Assembly: GCA_007134775.1 (NCBI GenBank)
Contig: SLKC01000009.1
Coordinates: 1-64,000, forward strand
Direction: 5' to 3'
DNA length: 64,000 nt
Source: Ectothiorhodospiraceae bacterium
GTDB lineage: Bacteria; Pseudomonadota; Gammaproteobacteria; XJ16; Halofilaceae
Under the pieces are notes generated by a model. The model ran no database searches. It saw only the letters and a list, made by a program, of their open reading frames with translations, and was not told the origin of the DNA. Position 1 is the stretch's first letter; the number at the start of each line of letters is the position of its first letter. Shown piece after piece: positions 55,481 to 64,000 of this stretch. Position numbers and translations under genes: made by a program.

Positions 55481-56284
55481 TCAGGCGGCGTCCTTGTCCT
55501 TGTGGATGCGAGCGTATGCCTGGTGATTGTGGATCGCCTCGAAGTTCTCTGCTTCCAGGGTGTAGGCCCGGATGCGCTCATCACCGTTTAATCGAGAGGC
55601 GACGTCGCGGATCATGTCCTCGACGAACTTCGGGTTGTCGTAGGCCTGCTCGGTTACGTACTTCTCATCCGGGCGCTTGAGCACTGCGTAGAGTTCGGCC
55701 GAGGAGGACTCTTCGACCATGTCCACGATGTCCTGAATCCAGATCGGGCCGTCGACCCGGGCGTCCACGGTTACGTGGGCGCGCTGGTTGTGGGCGCCGT
55801 AATCGGATATCTCCTTCGAGCAGGGGCAGAGGCTGGTGACCGGAATCAGCACGCCGATATAGAAGCGTCGCACGCCGTGTGTATCCACGTCACCGGTCAG
55901 TGTGACCTCGTAGTCCATCAGGCTCTCGACGCCGCTGACCGGCGCCTTCTTGCGCGCGAAGAAGGGGAATGAGAGCGCGATTCGCCCCGCAGATGCGTTG
56001 AGGCGCGCGAGCATGTCCTCGAGCAGGGCGCCGAAGGTGTCCGCGGACAGGGGGGCGTTGTGTTCGTGGAGGAGCTGGATGAATCGCGACATGTGCGTGC
56101 CCTTGAACTCCTGGGGTAGGTGCACGGTCATGGTCGCATGCGCGACGGTCGGCAGTGCCTCGCCGTGGCGGTCGCGCACGGTGATGGGGTAACGGATATC
56201 CTTGATTCCGACCTGGTCGATCGCGATTCGCCGGGTATCAGGAGTTCCCTGGATGTCCGGGATTTCGTTCATCTTGGCAACCAT
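55481..56284 (-). CDS. folE2: GTP cyclohydrolase FolE2 (type IB)
   Basis: Converts GTP to dihydroneopterin triphosphate, the entry to folate and, through QueD, queuosine. It has 267 residues of the FolE2 family, which does not need zinc specifically, unlike FolE. Conserved segments are QEFKGTHMSRFIQLLHEH, the strand with FPFFARKKAPVSGVESLMDY, and PVTSLCPCSKEISDYGAHNQ; the Cys in this last motif binds the metal. AAGGAGG lies inside the end of queD, seven bases before the gene, so folE2 is coupled to it. Pairing FolE2 with QueD fits a shared product-substrate route. No other cyclohydrolase is seen in the window. Confidence 0.93.
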   Translation of the reverse strand: MVAKMNEIPDIQGTPDTRRIAIDQVGIKDIRYPITVRDRHGEALPTVAHATMTVHLPQEFKGTHMSRFIQLLHEHNAPLSADTFGALLEDMLARLNASAGRIALSFPFFARKKAPVSGVESLMDYEVTLTGDVDTHGVRRFYIGVLIPVTSLCPCSKEISDYGAHNQRAHVTVDARVDGPIWIQDIVDMVEESSSAELYAVLKRPDEKYVTEQAYDNPKFVEDMIRDVASRLNGDERIRAYTLEAENFEAIHNHQAYARIHKDKDAA

Positions 56285-56291
56285 TCTGGCT

Positions 56292-56681
56292 TCAAGCCTC
56301 CTTTTGTTCCGTGTAGCGCACGCTGGCGCGGTCGTTTTCCCAGACGCTCACGGCGTGAACGCGGATGCCGGGCGTATCGAGGCGCTCGGCCAGCTCGCGG
56401 AAGAAGTGCCTGGCAATGTTCTCGGCAGTCGGGTTGTACACATCGAACGGCGCAACCTCATTCAGGTGGCGATGGTCCAGTCGCCCCGCGATCGCGCGCA
56501 GGTGGCCGCGGATCTCGCGAAAGTCCATGCCCATGCCGACCGAATCGAGTTCGTGGGCGGCGATCTCCGCTTCTACCCGCCAGTTATGGCCATGCAGGCG
56601 ATTGCAGTCGCCCGCGTAGCCACGTAAGTGGTGTGCGGCGGCGAACTCACAAACGACGCGCATGATATAGGTCGAGGTCAT
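56292..56681 (-). CDS. queD: 6-carboxy-5,6,7,8-tetrahydropterin synthase
   Basis: Uses the FolE2 product dihydroneopterin triphosphate to make 6-carboxytetrahydropterin for queuosine. It has 129 residues. The zinc-binding His residues are in FAAAHHLRG and RLHGHNWRVE, and the catalytic Cys is in GDCNRLHGH. The acidic MGMDFREIRGHL stretch and the PTAENIARHFFREL motif with its Glu are conserved. ATG 56681 gives a family-like N-terminus; TTG 56702 is a longer option. The gap to folE2 is seven bases. Confidence 0.9.
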   Translation of the reverse strand: MTSTYIMRVVCEFAAAHHLRGYAGDCNRLHGHNWRVEAEIAAHELDSVGMGMDFREIRGHLRAIAGRLDHRHLNEVAPFDVYNPTAENIARHFFRELAERLDTPGIRVHAVSVWENDRASVRYTEQKEA

Positions 56682-56793
56682 ATCGACGTTTACCGGGATC
56701 AAACCTTAGGATTCTACGGGAGTTTGTGGGGACCGCTCAATGCCACTTCCACGGTCTCCTGCTCGCAGTCGCCCGGCCTGGAGGTCGACCCCG

Positions 56794-58692
56794 TCAGCTC
56801 CCGACTCCCTGAGCCCGTTCGTCGGTCAGTAGCTCGCGGATGTCGGCGAGCAAGGACTCGGCATCGAGTCGGGCGGCGGCGAGTTGGTCACCGCGGCTGC
56901 CCTGGCCGATGAAGCGGTCGGGCAGGCCGATCGTGTGGGTGCGTATCCGGCTGCCGTGGGCGGCGAGGCAGCTGTTGACTGCCTCACCCGCGCCGCCCGC
57001 GATGGCGTTTTCCTCCAGCGTGATGAGGTGATCGTGATAGCCGGCGGCAGCGAGGACGGTGGCCTCATCGAGCGGTTTGACGAAGCGCATGTTGACCACT
57101 GTGGCGTCGAGTTCGGCGCCGATCTCCGCGGCCGGGGCCACCATGCTGCCGAACGCGAGAAGCGCCACACGCCGGCCCTCGCGGCGGATCTCGGCGCGGC
57201 CGATGGGTAGTGCCGACATGGCTTCGTCGACGCTGACGCCGGGGCCGTTGCCCTTCGGGTAGCGCACGGCCGCAGGGCCGTCGAGCTGCAATCCGGTGTA
57301 GAGCATCTGTCGGCATTCGTTCTCGTCGGCCGGTGCCATGATGGTCATACCGGGCAGGCAGCGCAGCATGCTGTAGTCGAAGCTCCCCGCATGGGTCGGG
57401 CCATCTTCGCCGACCAGGCCCGCGCGGTCGATCGCGAACAGCACGGGCAGCCCCTGTACGGCGACGTCATGCACCACCTGGTCGTAGGCGCGCTGCAGGA
57501 ATGTCGAGTAGATGGCGACCACCGGGCGCTGGCCCTCGCAGGCGAGGCCGGCGGCGAAGGTGACCGCGTGTTGTTCGGCAATGCCGGTATCGAAATAGCG
57601 TTCCGGGAACTGCTGCTCGAACTCGACCAGGCCGGAGCCCTCGCGCATCGCCGGGGTGATCCCCACGACGCGGCTGTCCGTGGCGGCGATGTCGCAGAGC
57701 CAACGCCCGAATACCTCGGTATAGGTCGGGCCCGCCGCCGGGGTCGAGGATGAGCCGAGTTTCTTCCCTGTGCGGGGATCGAACGGTTTAACACCGTGGT
57801 AGCTGACGGGGTTGTCCTCGGCTAGCGCATAGCCCTTGCCCTTCTGCGTCACGATGTGCAGCAGCCGGGGCCCGCCCAGTTCCCGCAGATTACGCAAAGT
57901 CTTGACGAGGTTCGGCAGATCGTGACCGTCCACGGGGCCGTAATAGTTGAAGCCGAACTCCTCAAACATTGTTCCGGGCACGACCATGCCCTTGAAATGC
58001 TCCTCGGTGCGACGGGCTAGCTCCCACATCGGCGGCATCGCGCGCAGCACCTTCTTGCCCCCTTCGCGCGCCTGTGAGTAGAGTCGGCCGGAGAGCAGTC
58101 GCGTTAGGTACTTGTTCAGCGCGCCGACATTGGGCGAGATCGACATGTCATTGTCGTTGAGGATGACGAGCAGGTCGGCGCCGAGGTCGCCCGCGTTATT
58201 GAGTGCCTCGTAGGCCATGCCCGCGGTCATGGCGCCGTCGCCGATGACGGCGACGACCTGGCGGTTCTCGCCCTTCTGGCGCGCGGCCACGGCCATGCCG
58301 AGTGCAGCGCTGATCGAGGTCGATGAGTGGCCGACGCCGAAGGTGTCATACTCGCTCTCGCCGCGCTTGGTGAAGCCCGCGAGCCCCTGCCACTTGCGCA
58401 TTGTGCCCATGCGCTCGCGCCGGCCGGTGAGGATCTTGTGGGGGTAGGTCTGGTGGCCGACATCCCAGACTATACGGTCGCGCGGGGTCTCGAAGACCGT
58501 GTGCAGGGCCACGGTGAGTTCGACCGCGCCGAGACCGGCGGCGAGGTGACCGCCCGTGGCGGCCACGGACTCGATGTGGAAGGCGCGCAGCTCGTCGTTG
58601 AGTCGCTGCAGCTCATCGCCATCCATCACCCGCAGGTCCGCAGGGGAGGCAACTTGCTCAAGAAGATCGAAACGCTTCGGGCGCTCCGGCAT
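56794..58692 (-). CDS. dxs: 1-deoxy-D-xylulose-5-phosphate synthase
   Basis: First enzyme of the MEP isoprenoid pathway: condenses pyruvate with glyceraldehyde 3-phosphate using thiamine diphosphate. It has 632 residues, usual for DXS. Visible parts: [18 protein letters not shown] near the N-terminus, the diphosphate motif [36 protein letters not shown], and the pyrimidine domain [16 protein letters not shown] transketolase C-terminal domain follows ([12 protein letters not shown] region). It is divergent from the GNAT-nitrilase gene, and upstream of queD on the same strand with a 112-bp gap. Confidence 0.95.
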   Translation of the reverse strand: MPERPKRFDLLEQVASPADLRVMDGDELQRLNDELRAFHIESVAATGGHLAAGLGAVELTVALHTVFETPRDRIVWDVGHQTYPHKILTGRRERMGTMRKWQGLAGFTKRGESEYDTFGVGHSSTSISAALGMAVAARQKGENRQVVAVIGDGAMTAGMAYEALNNAGDLGADLLVILNDNDMSISPNVGALNKYLTRLLSGRLYSQAREGGKKVLRAMPPMWELARRTEEHFKGMVVPGTMFEEFGFNYYGPVDGHDLPNLVKTLRNLRELGGPRLLHIVTQKGKGYALAEDNPVSYHGVKPFDPRTGKKLGSSSTPAAGPTYTEVFGRWLCDIAATDSRVVGITPAMREGSGLVEFEQQFPERYFDTGIAEQHAVTFAAGLACEGQRPVVAIYSTFLQRAYDQVVHDVAVQGLPVLFAIDRAGLVGEDGPTHAGSFDYSMLRCLPGMTIMAPADENECRQMLYTGLQLDGPAAVRYPKGNGPGVSVDEAMSALPIGRAEIRREGRRVALLAFGSMVAPAAEIGAELDATVVNMRFVKPLDEATVLAAAGYHDHLITLEENAIAGGAGEAVNSCLAAHGSRIRTHTIGLPDRFIGQGSRGDQLAAARLDAESLLADIRELLTDERAQGVGS

Positions 58693-58841
58693 GGCGAGCC
58701 CGGCAGGCAGAGAAGTGGACCACGATTATCGCGACCCCGGCGAGGCTAGGCAAGGCCCAGGGGGTTCGCCCCGGCGCCTGCACGCCCGTTGAGCATCACA
58801 GGGCGGAGGGGCGTGGCCCCGACAGATGGGCTCCGATCCGG

Positions 58842-58847
58842 TATAAT
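58842..58847 (+). promoter_or_regulatory. Perfect -10 element before the GNAT-nitrilase gene
   Basis: TATAAT at 58842-58847 ends 27 bases before ATG 58875. A start near 58854 would leave a very short leader; no clear -35 is visible. It argues against TTG 58857 as the start. Confidence 0.5.
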
Positions 58848-58874
58848 TGCGTCCTTTTGCTGGACCCGAAGACG

Positions 58875-60428
<1,554 letters not shown>

Positions 60429-60469
60429 GCGGCGCTCGCTATTACCCAATTCCTGCTGGAGGGACGGCA

Positions 60470-61300
60470 ATGGAGCATGATGGACGGGAAGTGGTCGAGC
60501 GGATCGCACCGATCGCGGTCGACCTGGGGGGAAGTGTACTCAGCGCATTGTTTCTGGTCGTCCTTGGCTGGGTGGTGGCCGGCTGGGCCCAGCGCGGCGT
60601 CCGTCGCGGTCTCGGGCGGATCGAGCGCATGGACCCAACGCTGACGGGCATCATCGCGGCGGTCGTGCGCTACTTCATACTGATCACTGTGCTGATTATG
60701 GTGTTGGCGCAGTTCGGCGTGCAGACGGCTAGCATCCTCGCCGCGCTCGGTGCGCTCGGCCTGGCGATCGGATTGGCGCTGCAGGGCACGCTGGCGAACA
60801 TCGCGTCGGGTGTCATGCTGCTGTTCCTGCGGCCGTTCGGGGTGGGCGATTACGTCAATGCGAATGGCCACGAAGGGACGGTCGAGGAAGTCGGCCTGTT
60901 CACCACGGAGATGACCACGTTCGACGGGATCTATCAGTCGGTGCCCAATGCGGGACTCTGGGGCGGGCGCATCATCAATTACTCGCGCAACCCGAACCGG
61001 CGCCACGATATCGTCGTTGGTATCCATTACGCTGACGACATCGACCAGGCGCAGCGGGTCCTTCGCGATGTGCTCGCAACGGATGAACGGGTCCACTCGG
61101 ACCCCGCGCCACAGATTCTGGTCCGCGAGCTTGCCGATTCGTCGGTGAATCTCGGCATGCGGTTCTGGACGAGCGGCGACGATTACTGGCCGGCCAACTT
61201 TGAATTGCGCAAGCAGGCAAAGCTGGCTCTGGACCGTAATGGCATCACCATCCCGTTCCCGCAACAGGATATCCATCTCCACCAAAAGGGTGTGGCGTGA
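60470..61300 (+). CDS. mscS: Small-conductance mechanosensitive channel (MscS)
   Basis: A 276-residue channel that opens under membrane tension and releases solutes during osmotic downshock. The first helix starts near LGGSVLSALFLVVLGWVVAG; the second is near residue 60. The pore helix is Gly/Ala-rich: SILAALGALGLAIGLALQGT followed by LANIASGVMLLFLRPFGVGD. The beta domain carries EGTVEEVGLFTTEMTTFDG and the mixed C-terminal domain ends near NGITIPFPQQDIHLHQKG. It is close to E. coli MscS (286). GGAGGG lies six bases before ATG 60470. It follows the GNAT-nitrilase by 41 bases and may share its transcript. Confidence 0.93.
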   Translation: MEHDGREVVERIAPIAVDLGGSVLSALFLVVLGWVVAGWAQRGVRRGLGRIERMDPTLTGIIAAVVRYFILITVLIMVLAQFGVQTASILAALGALGLAIGLALQGTLANIASGVMLLFLRPFGVGDYVNANGHEGTVEEVGLFTTEMTTFDGIYQSVPNAGLWGGRIINYSRNPNRRHDIVVGIHYADDIDQAQRVLRDVLATDERVHSDPAPQILVRELADSSVNLGMRFWTSGDDYWPANFELRKQAKLALDRNGITIPFPQQDIHLHQKGVA

Positions 61301-61334
61301 CGGGGATTCGATCCCTGTCGGGAAGTAGGCGGTT

Positions 61335-63914
61335 ATGACGGAATTCGCAAAGGAAGTCTTCCCGGTCAATCTCGAAGAGGAGATGCGCCAGTCCTACCTC
61401 GATTACGCCATGAGCGTGATCGTGGGACGGGCGTTGCCCGACGTACGCGACGGTCTCAAACCGGTGCATCGACGTGTGCTGCACGCTATGCGTGAGCTGG
61501 GCAACGACTGGAACAAGCCCTACAAGAAGTCCGCCCGCGTGGTGGGTGACGTCATCGGTAAGTACCACCCACACGGTGACTCCGCGGTCTACGACACCAT
61601 CGTGCGCATGGCCCAGCCCTTCTCCATGCGCTATCCGCTGGTTGATGGTCAGGGCAACTTCGGTTCGATCGATGGAGATGCTGCGGCGGCGATGCGGTAT
61701 ACGGAGGTGCGCATGGCGCGCATCGCCCACGAGCTGCTCGCTGACATCGACAAGGAGACCGTCGATTTCGTCCTCAACTACGACGAGACCGAGCACGAGC
61801 CGGCGGTGTTGCCGACACGGGTGCCCCATCTGCTGGTCAACGGTTCAGCAGGCATTGCGGTGGGGATGGCGACCAACATCCCCCCACACAATCTACGCGA
61901 GATCATCGCCGCGACCGTAGCCTTGATTGATGATCCGGATCTCGGCGTGGACGATCTCATGCGCTATGTGCCAGGTCCCGACTTCCCGACGCTGGGCCTG
62001 ATCAACGGCTCGCGCGGCATCCGCGAGGCCTACCGCACGGGGCGCGGCCGCATCGAGATCCGCGCCCGGACCCATGTCGAGACCGACGAGCGTGGTGGTC
62101 GCGAGCGTATCGTCGTCACCGAACTGCCCTACCAGGTCAACAAGGCGCGCCTGCTTGAGAAGATCGCCGAGTTGGTCAAGAACAAGCGGATCGAGGGCAT
62201 CACCGAACTGCGCGACGAGTCTGACAAGGAAGGCCTGCGTGTGGCGATTGAGCTACGCCGCGGCGAGATGGCCGATGTCGTGCTGAACAACCTGTTCAAG
62301 CACACGCAGATGGCGCTGGTTTTCGGTATCAACATGGTTGCCCTGGAGGAGGGCCAGCCGCGGCAGTTGGACTTGCGCCAGATCCTGCAGGCCTTTATCC
62401 GGCACCGGCGGGAGGTCGTCACGCGGCGCAGCATCTATGAGTTGCGCAAGGCGCGTGAGCGCGCCCACGTGCTGGAGGGGTTGGCGGTTGCGCTGGCGAA
62501 CATTGATCCCGTGATCGAGCTGATCAAGGCCTCACCCAGTCCGGCCGCGGCGAAGGCGGGCTTGGTTGAGCGGGTCTGGGCCGCGGGCGTGGTTTCGGAC
62601 ATGCTCGCCCGTGCCGGTAGCGAGGCGTCTCGTCCCGAGGGCCTCGCTGCCGAATATGGCCTACACGAGGATGGTTATCGCCTCTCCGCGGAACAGGCCC
62701 AGGCGATCCTCGATCTCCGTCTGCACCGGCTGACAGGGCTCGAACAGGACAAGGTCGTCGAGGAGTACAGCGGCATCCTCGATCGCATCGCCGAGCTTAT
62801 CGAGATCCTGGAGAATCCGGATCGTCTCATGGCGGTGATCCGCGAGGAGCTGGTCGCCGTAGGTGAGCAGTTCGGTGACGAACGCCGCACCGAGATCCAG
62901 AGCCGACAGGACGAGCTGACCGTTGAGGATCTGATCTCGGACGAGGAGGTGGTCGTGACCATCTCGCATGCCGGCTATGCCAAGGCGCAGCCGCTCAGCG
63001 ATTACGGCACGCAGCGCCGCGGCGGTCGCGGCAAGTCGGCGACCCGGATGAAGGACGAAGACTTCGTCGACAAGCTCTTCGTCGCCGCGACGCACGACAC
63101 GCTGCTGTGCTTCACCAATCATGGCAAGGTCTACTGGAAGAAGGTCTGGGAGCTCCCGCTCGCCTCACGCGGCGCCCGTGGCCGGCCGATGAACAATCTG
63201 CTACCGCTTGACGAGGGTGAGCGCGTCAACGCGGTGCTACCCGTGCGCGAGTTCCCCGAGGATCGCTATGTCTTCATGGCGACGCGTTCCGGCATCGTGA
63301 AGAAGACACCGCTGTCGCACTTCTCGAGACCGCGCACGAGCGGGATTATCGCGCTCGACCTGCGCATCGATGACTGGTTGGTTGATGTCGCACTCACCGA
63401 TGGCGAGCGCGACGTGATGCTGTTCTCGTCGGGGGGCAAGGCCATCCTGTTCGAGGAGGGCGAGGTGCGGCCGATGGGACGTACGGCGACGGGCGTTCGC
63501 GGTATGAACCTCGGCAGTGGTGAACATGTCATCGCCCTGATCATTGTCGGCGACGGGGAGATCCTCACCGCGACCGAACACGGTTACGGCAAGCGCACGC
63601 CGGTCTCTGCCTACCGACGCATTGGTCGTGGCGGCAGGGGAGTGCGCTCGATCCAGACCACCCCGCGCAATGGGCGTGTCGTCGGTGCGGTCCAGGTCGG
63701 CGAAGACGACGAGCTCATGCTGATCTCGAATGCGGGGACCCTGGTGCGCACGCCGGCCGCCGATGTCTCGGTGATGGGGCGTGATGCGCAGGGGGTCCGC
63801 CTGATCCGCCTGGCCGAGGGGGAGCAGCTGGTCCAGATCGCGCGCGTGCAGACCCTGACAGGCGAGGATGGATCCGCAGATAATGGCGAGAATGGTGCGG
63901 GAGAATTGGCGTGA
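61335..63914 (+). CDS. gyrA: DNA gyrase subunit A
   Basis: The DNA-breaking subunit of gyrase, 859 residues. The catalytic Tyr 122 is in [12 protein letters not shown]. In the quinolone-determining region Ser 83 and Asp 87 are both present ([17 protein letters not shown]), so no classic resistance change is seen. The GyrA box QRRGGRG lies near 556, which identifies gyrase rather than topoisomerase IV. The C-terminal wrapping domain has six blade repeats, such as [17 protein letters not shown] and [17 protein letters not shown]. An acidic tail follows. ATG 61335 is the start, as in E. coli. Confidence 0.97.
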   Translation: MTEFAKEVFPVNLEEEMRQSYLDYAMSVIVGRALPDVRDGLKPVHRRVLHAMRELGNDWNKPYKKSARVVGDVIGKYHPHGDSAVYDTIVRMAQPFSMRYPLVDGQGNFGSIDGDAAAAMRYTEVRMARIAHELLADIDKETVDFVLNYDETEHEPAVLPTRVPHLLVNGSAGIAVGMATNIPPHNLREIIAATVALIDDPDLGVDDLMRYVPGPDFPTLGLINGSRGIREAYRTGRGRIEIRARTHVETDERGGRERIVVTELPYQVNKARLLEKIAELVKNKRIEGITELRDESDKEGLRVAIELRRGEMADVVLNNLFKHTQMALVFGINMVALEEGQPRQLDLRQILQAFIRHRREVVTRRSIYELRKARERAHVLEGLAVALANIDPVIELIKASPSPAAAKAGLVERVWAAGVVSDMLARAGSEASRPEGLAAEYGLHEDGYRLSAEQAQAILDLRLHRLTGLEQDKVVEEYSGILDRIAELIEILENPDRLMAVIREELVAVGEQFGDERRTEIQSRQDELTVEDLISDEEVVVTISHAGYAKAQPLSDYGTQRRGGRGKSATRMKDEDFVDKLFVAATHDTLLCFTNHGKVYWKKVWELPLASRGARGRPMNNLLPLDEGERVNAVLPVREFPEDRYVFMATRSGIVKKTPLSHFSRPRTSGIIALDLRIDDWLVDVALTDGERDVMLFSSGGKAILFEEGEVRPMGRTATGVRGMNLGSGEHVIALIIVGDGEILTATEHGYGKRTPVSAYRRIGRGGRGVRSIQTTPRNGRVVGAVQVGEDDELMLISNAGTLVRTPAADVSVMGRDAQGVRLIRLAEGEQLVQIARVQTLTGEDGSADNGENGAGELA

Positions 63915-63966
63915 TGACAGCTCGGGTGTCTTTCGGTGCCCACCGGCTCGGTAGGGGGTTGTGGTG

Positions 63967-64000
63967 ATGGCGAGCGAGGAGCCAAGCGGGGAGTCGGAGC
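63967..64000 (+). CDS. Start of an unidentified gene, cut by the window end
   Basis: An open frame begins at ATG 63967 (in-frame GTG at 63961 and 63964), about nine bases after an AGGGGG site. Eleven codons are visible, reading MASEEPSGESE. In many gammaproteobacteria the gene after gyrA is serC, but the visible residues cannot test that. Confidence 0.4.
   Translation, partial: MASEEPSGESE

Noticed and set aside
61560-61620. Possible quinolone-resistance change in gyrA
   Set aside because: Ser 83 and Asp 87 are both present, so the region looks wild-type.

Overview
The window is a dense, high-GC chromosomal segment of a gammaproteobacterium. It contains no rRNA or tRNA genes, insertion sequences, prophage or CRISPR arrays that I can see. 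Family-level clues point to a halophilic or alkaliphilic member of the Ectothiorhodospiraceae or a relative: the order ilvI-ilvH-ilvC-psd-pssA followed by leuA, the dapA-bamC pair, a BacNav sodium channel with a TLESWS filter (a type known from Alkalilimnicola), and many Asp/Glu-rich periplasmic and surface proteins. The placement is inference; no rRNA is present to test it. Layout: 1-331 carries four consecutive hairpins and the leader of an outer-membrane barrel gene. 332-12248 holds envelope and transport genes: a small barrel, two MFS permeases, a YdbH/AsmA-like lipid-transport protein, a PlsB/PlsC-like acyltransferase and small hypotheticals. It also holds the most unusual gene of the window, a periplasmic-binding-protein domain fused to a pentameric ligand-gated ion channel (2483-4708). 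12301-23809 holds two adaptor-RND efflux operons, the first behind an 18-bp palindrome, separated by a patatin/POTRA/barrel protein and a hypothetical. 23851-27428 has a YceI-cytochrome b561-YceI cluster and a BepA-like protease. 27784-33632 is the ilvI-ilvH-ilvC, psd-like, pssA, HAD block. 33809-37206 has class I aldolase, a ClC protein and msrA. 37211-39882 is the leucine operon start, with a promoter and a Leu-rich leader peptide in front of leuA, then a family 4-type uracil-DNA glycosylase. 40099-48003 has rimI, prfC, a YiiX-like papain-fold hydrolase, a sodium channel, TraB/GumN, MATE and gabD. 48111-53083 (minus strand) has an HtpX-like protease with a TerB-like tail, LemA, a long-helix periplasmic protein and PIN-PhoH. 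53295-64000 has dapA-bamC, queD-folE2, dxs, a GNAT-nitrilase fusion, mscS, gyrA and the start of one more gene. Themes: branched-chain amino acid synthesis (ilv genes and leuA, with an apparent leucine attenuation leader), phospholipid metabolism and envelope lipid traffic (acyltransferase, YdbH, pssA, a psd homologue lacking its pyruvoyl serine), envelope quality control (BepA, HtpX-like, BamC), and four different ion-channel families within 60 kb (pLGIC, BacNav, ClC, MscS). No GC hairpin in the window is followed by a real U-run, so classical intrinsic terminators are not evident. Start codons were chosen by Shine-Dalgarno position and family N-terminus; several long in-frame N-terminal extensions were trimmed.
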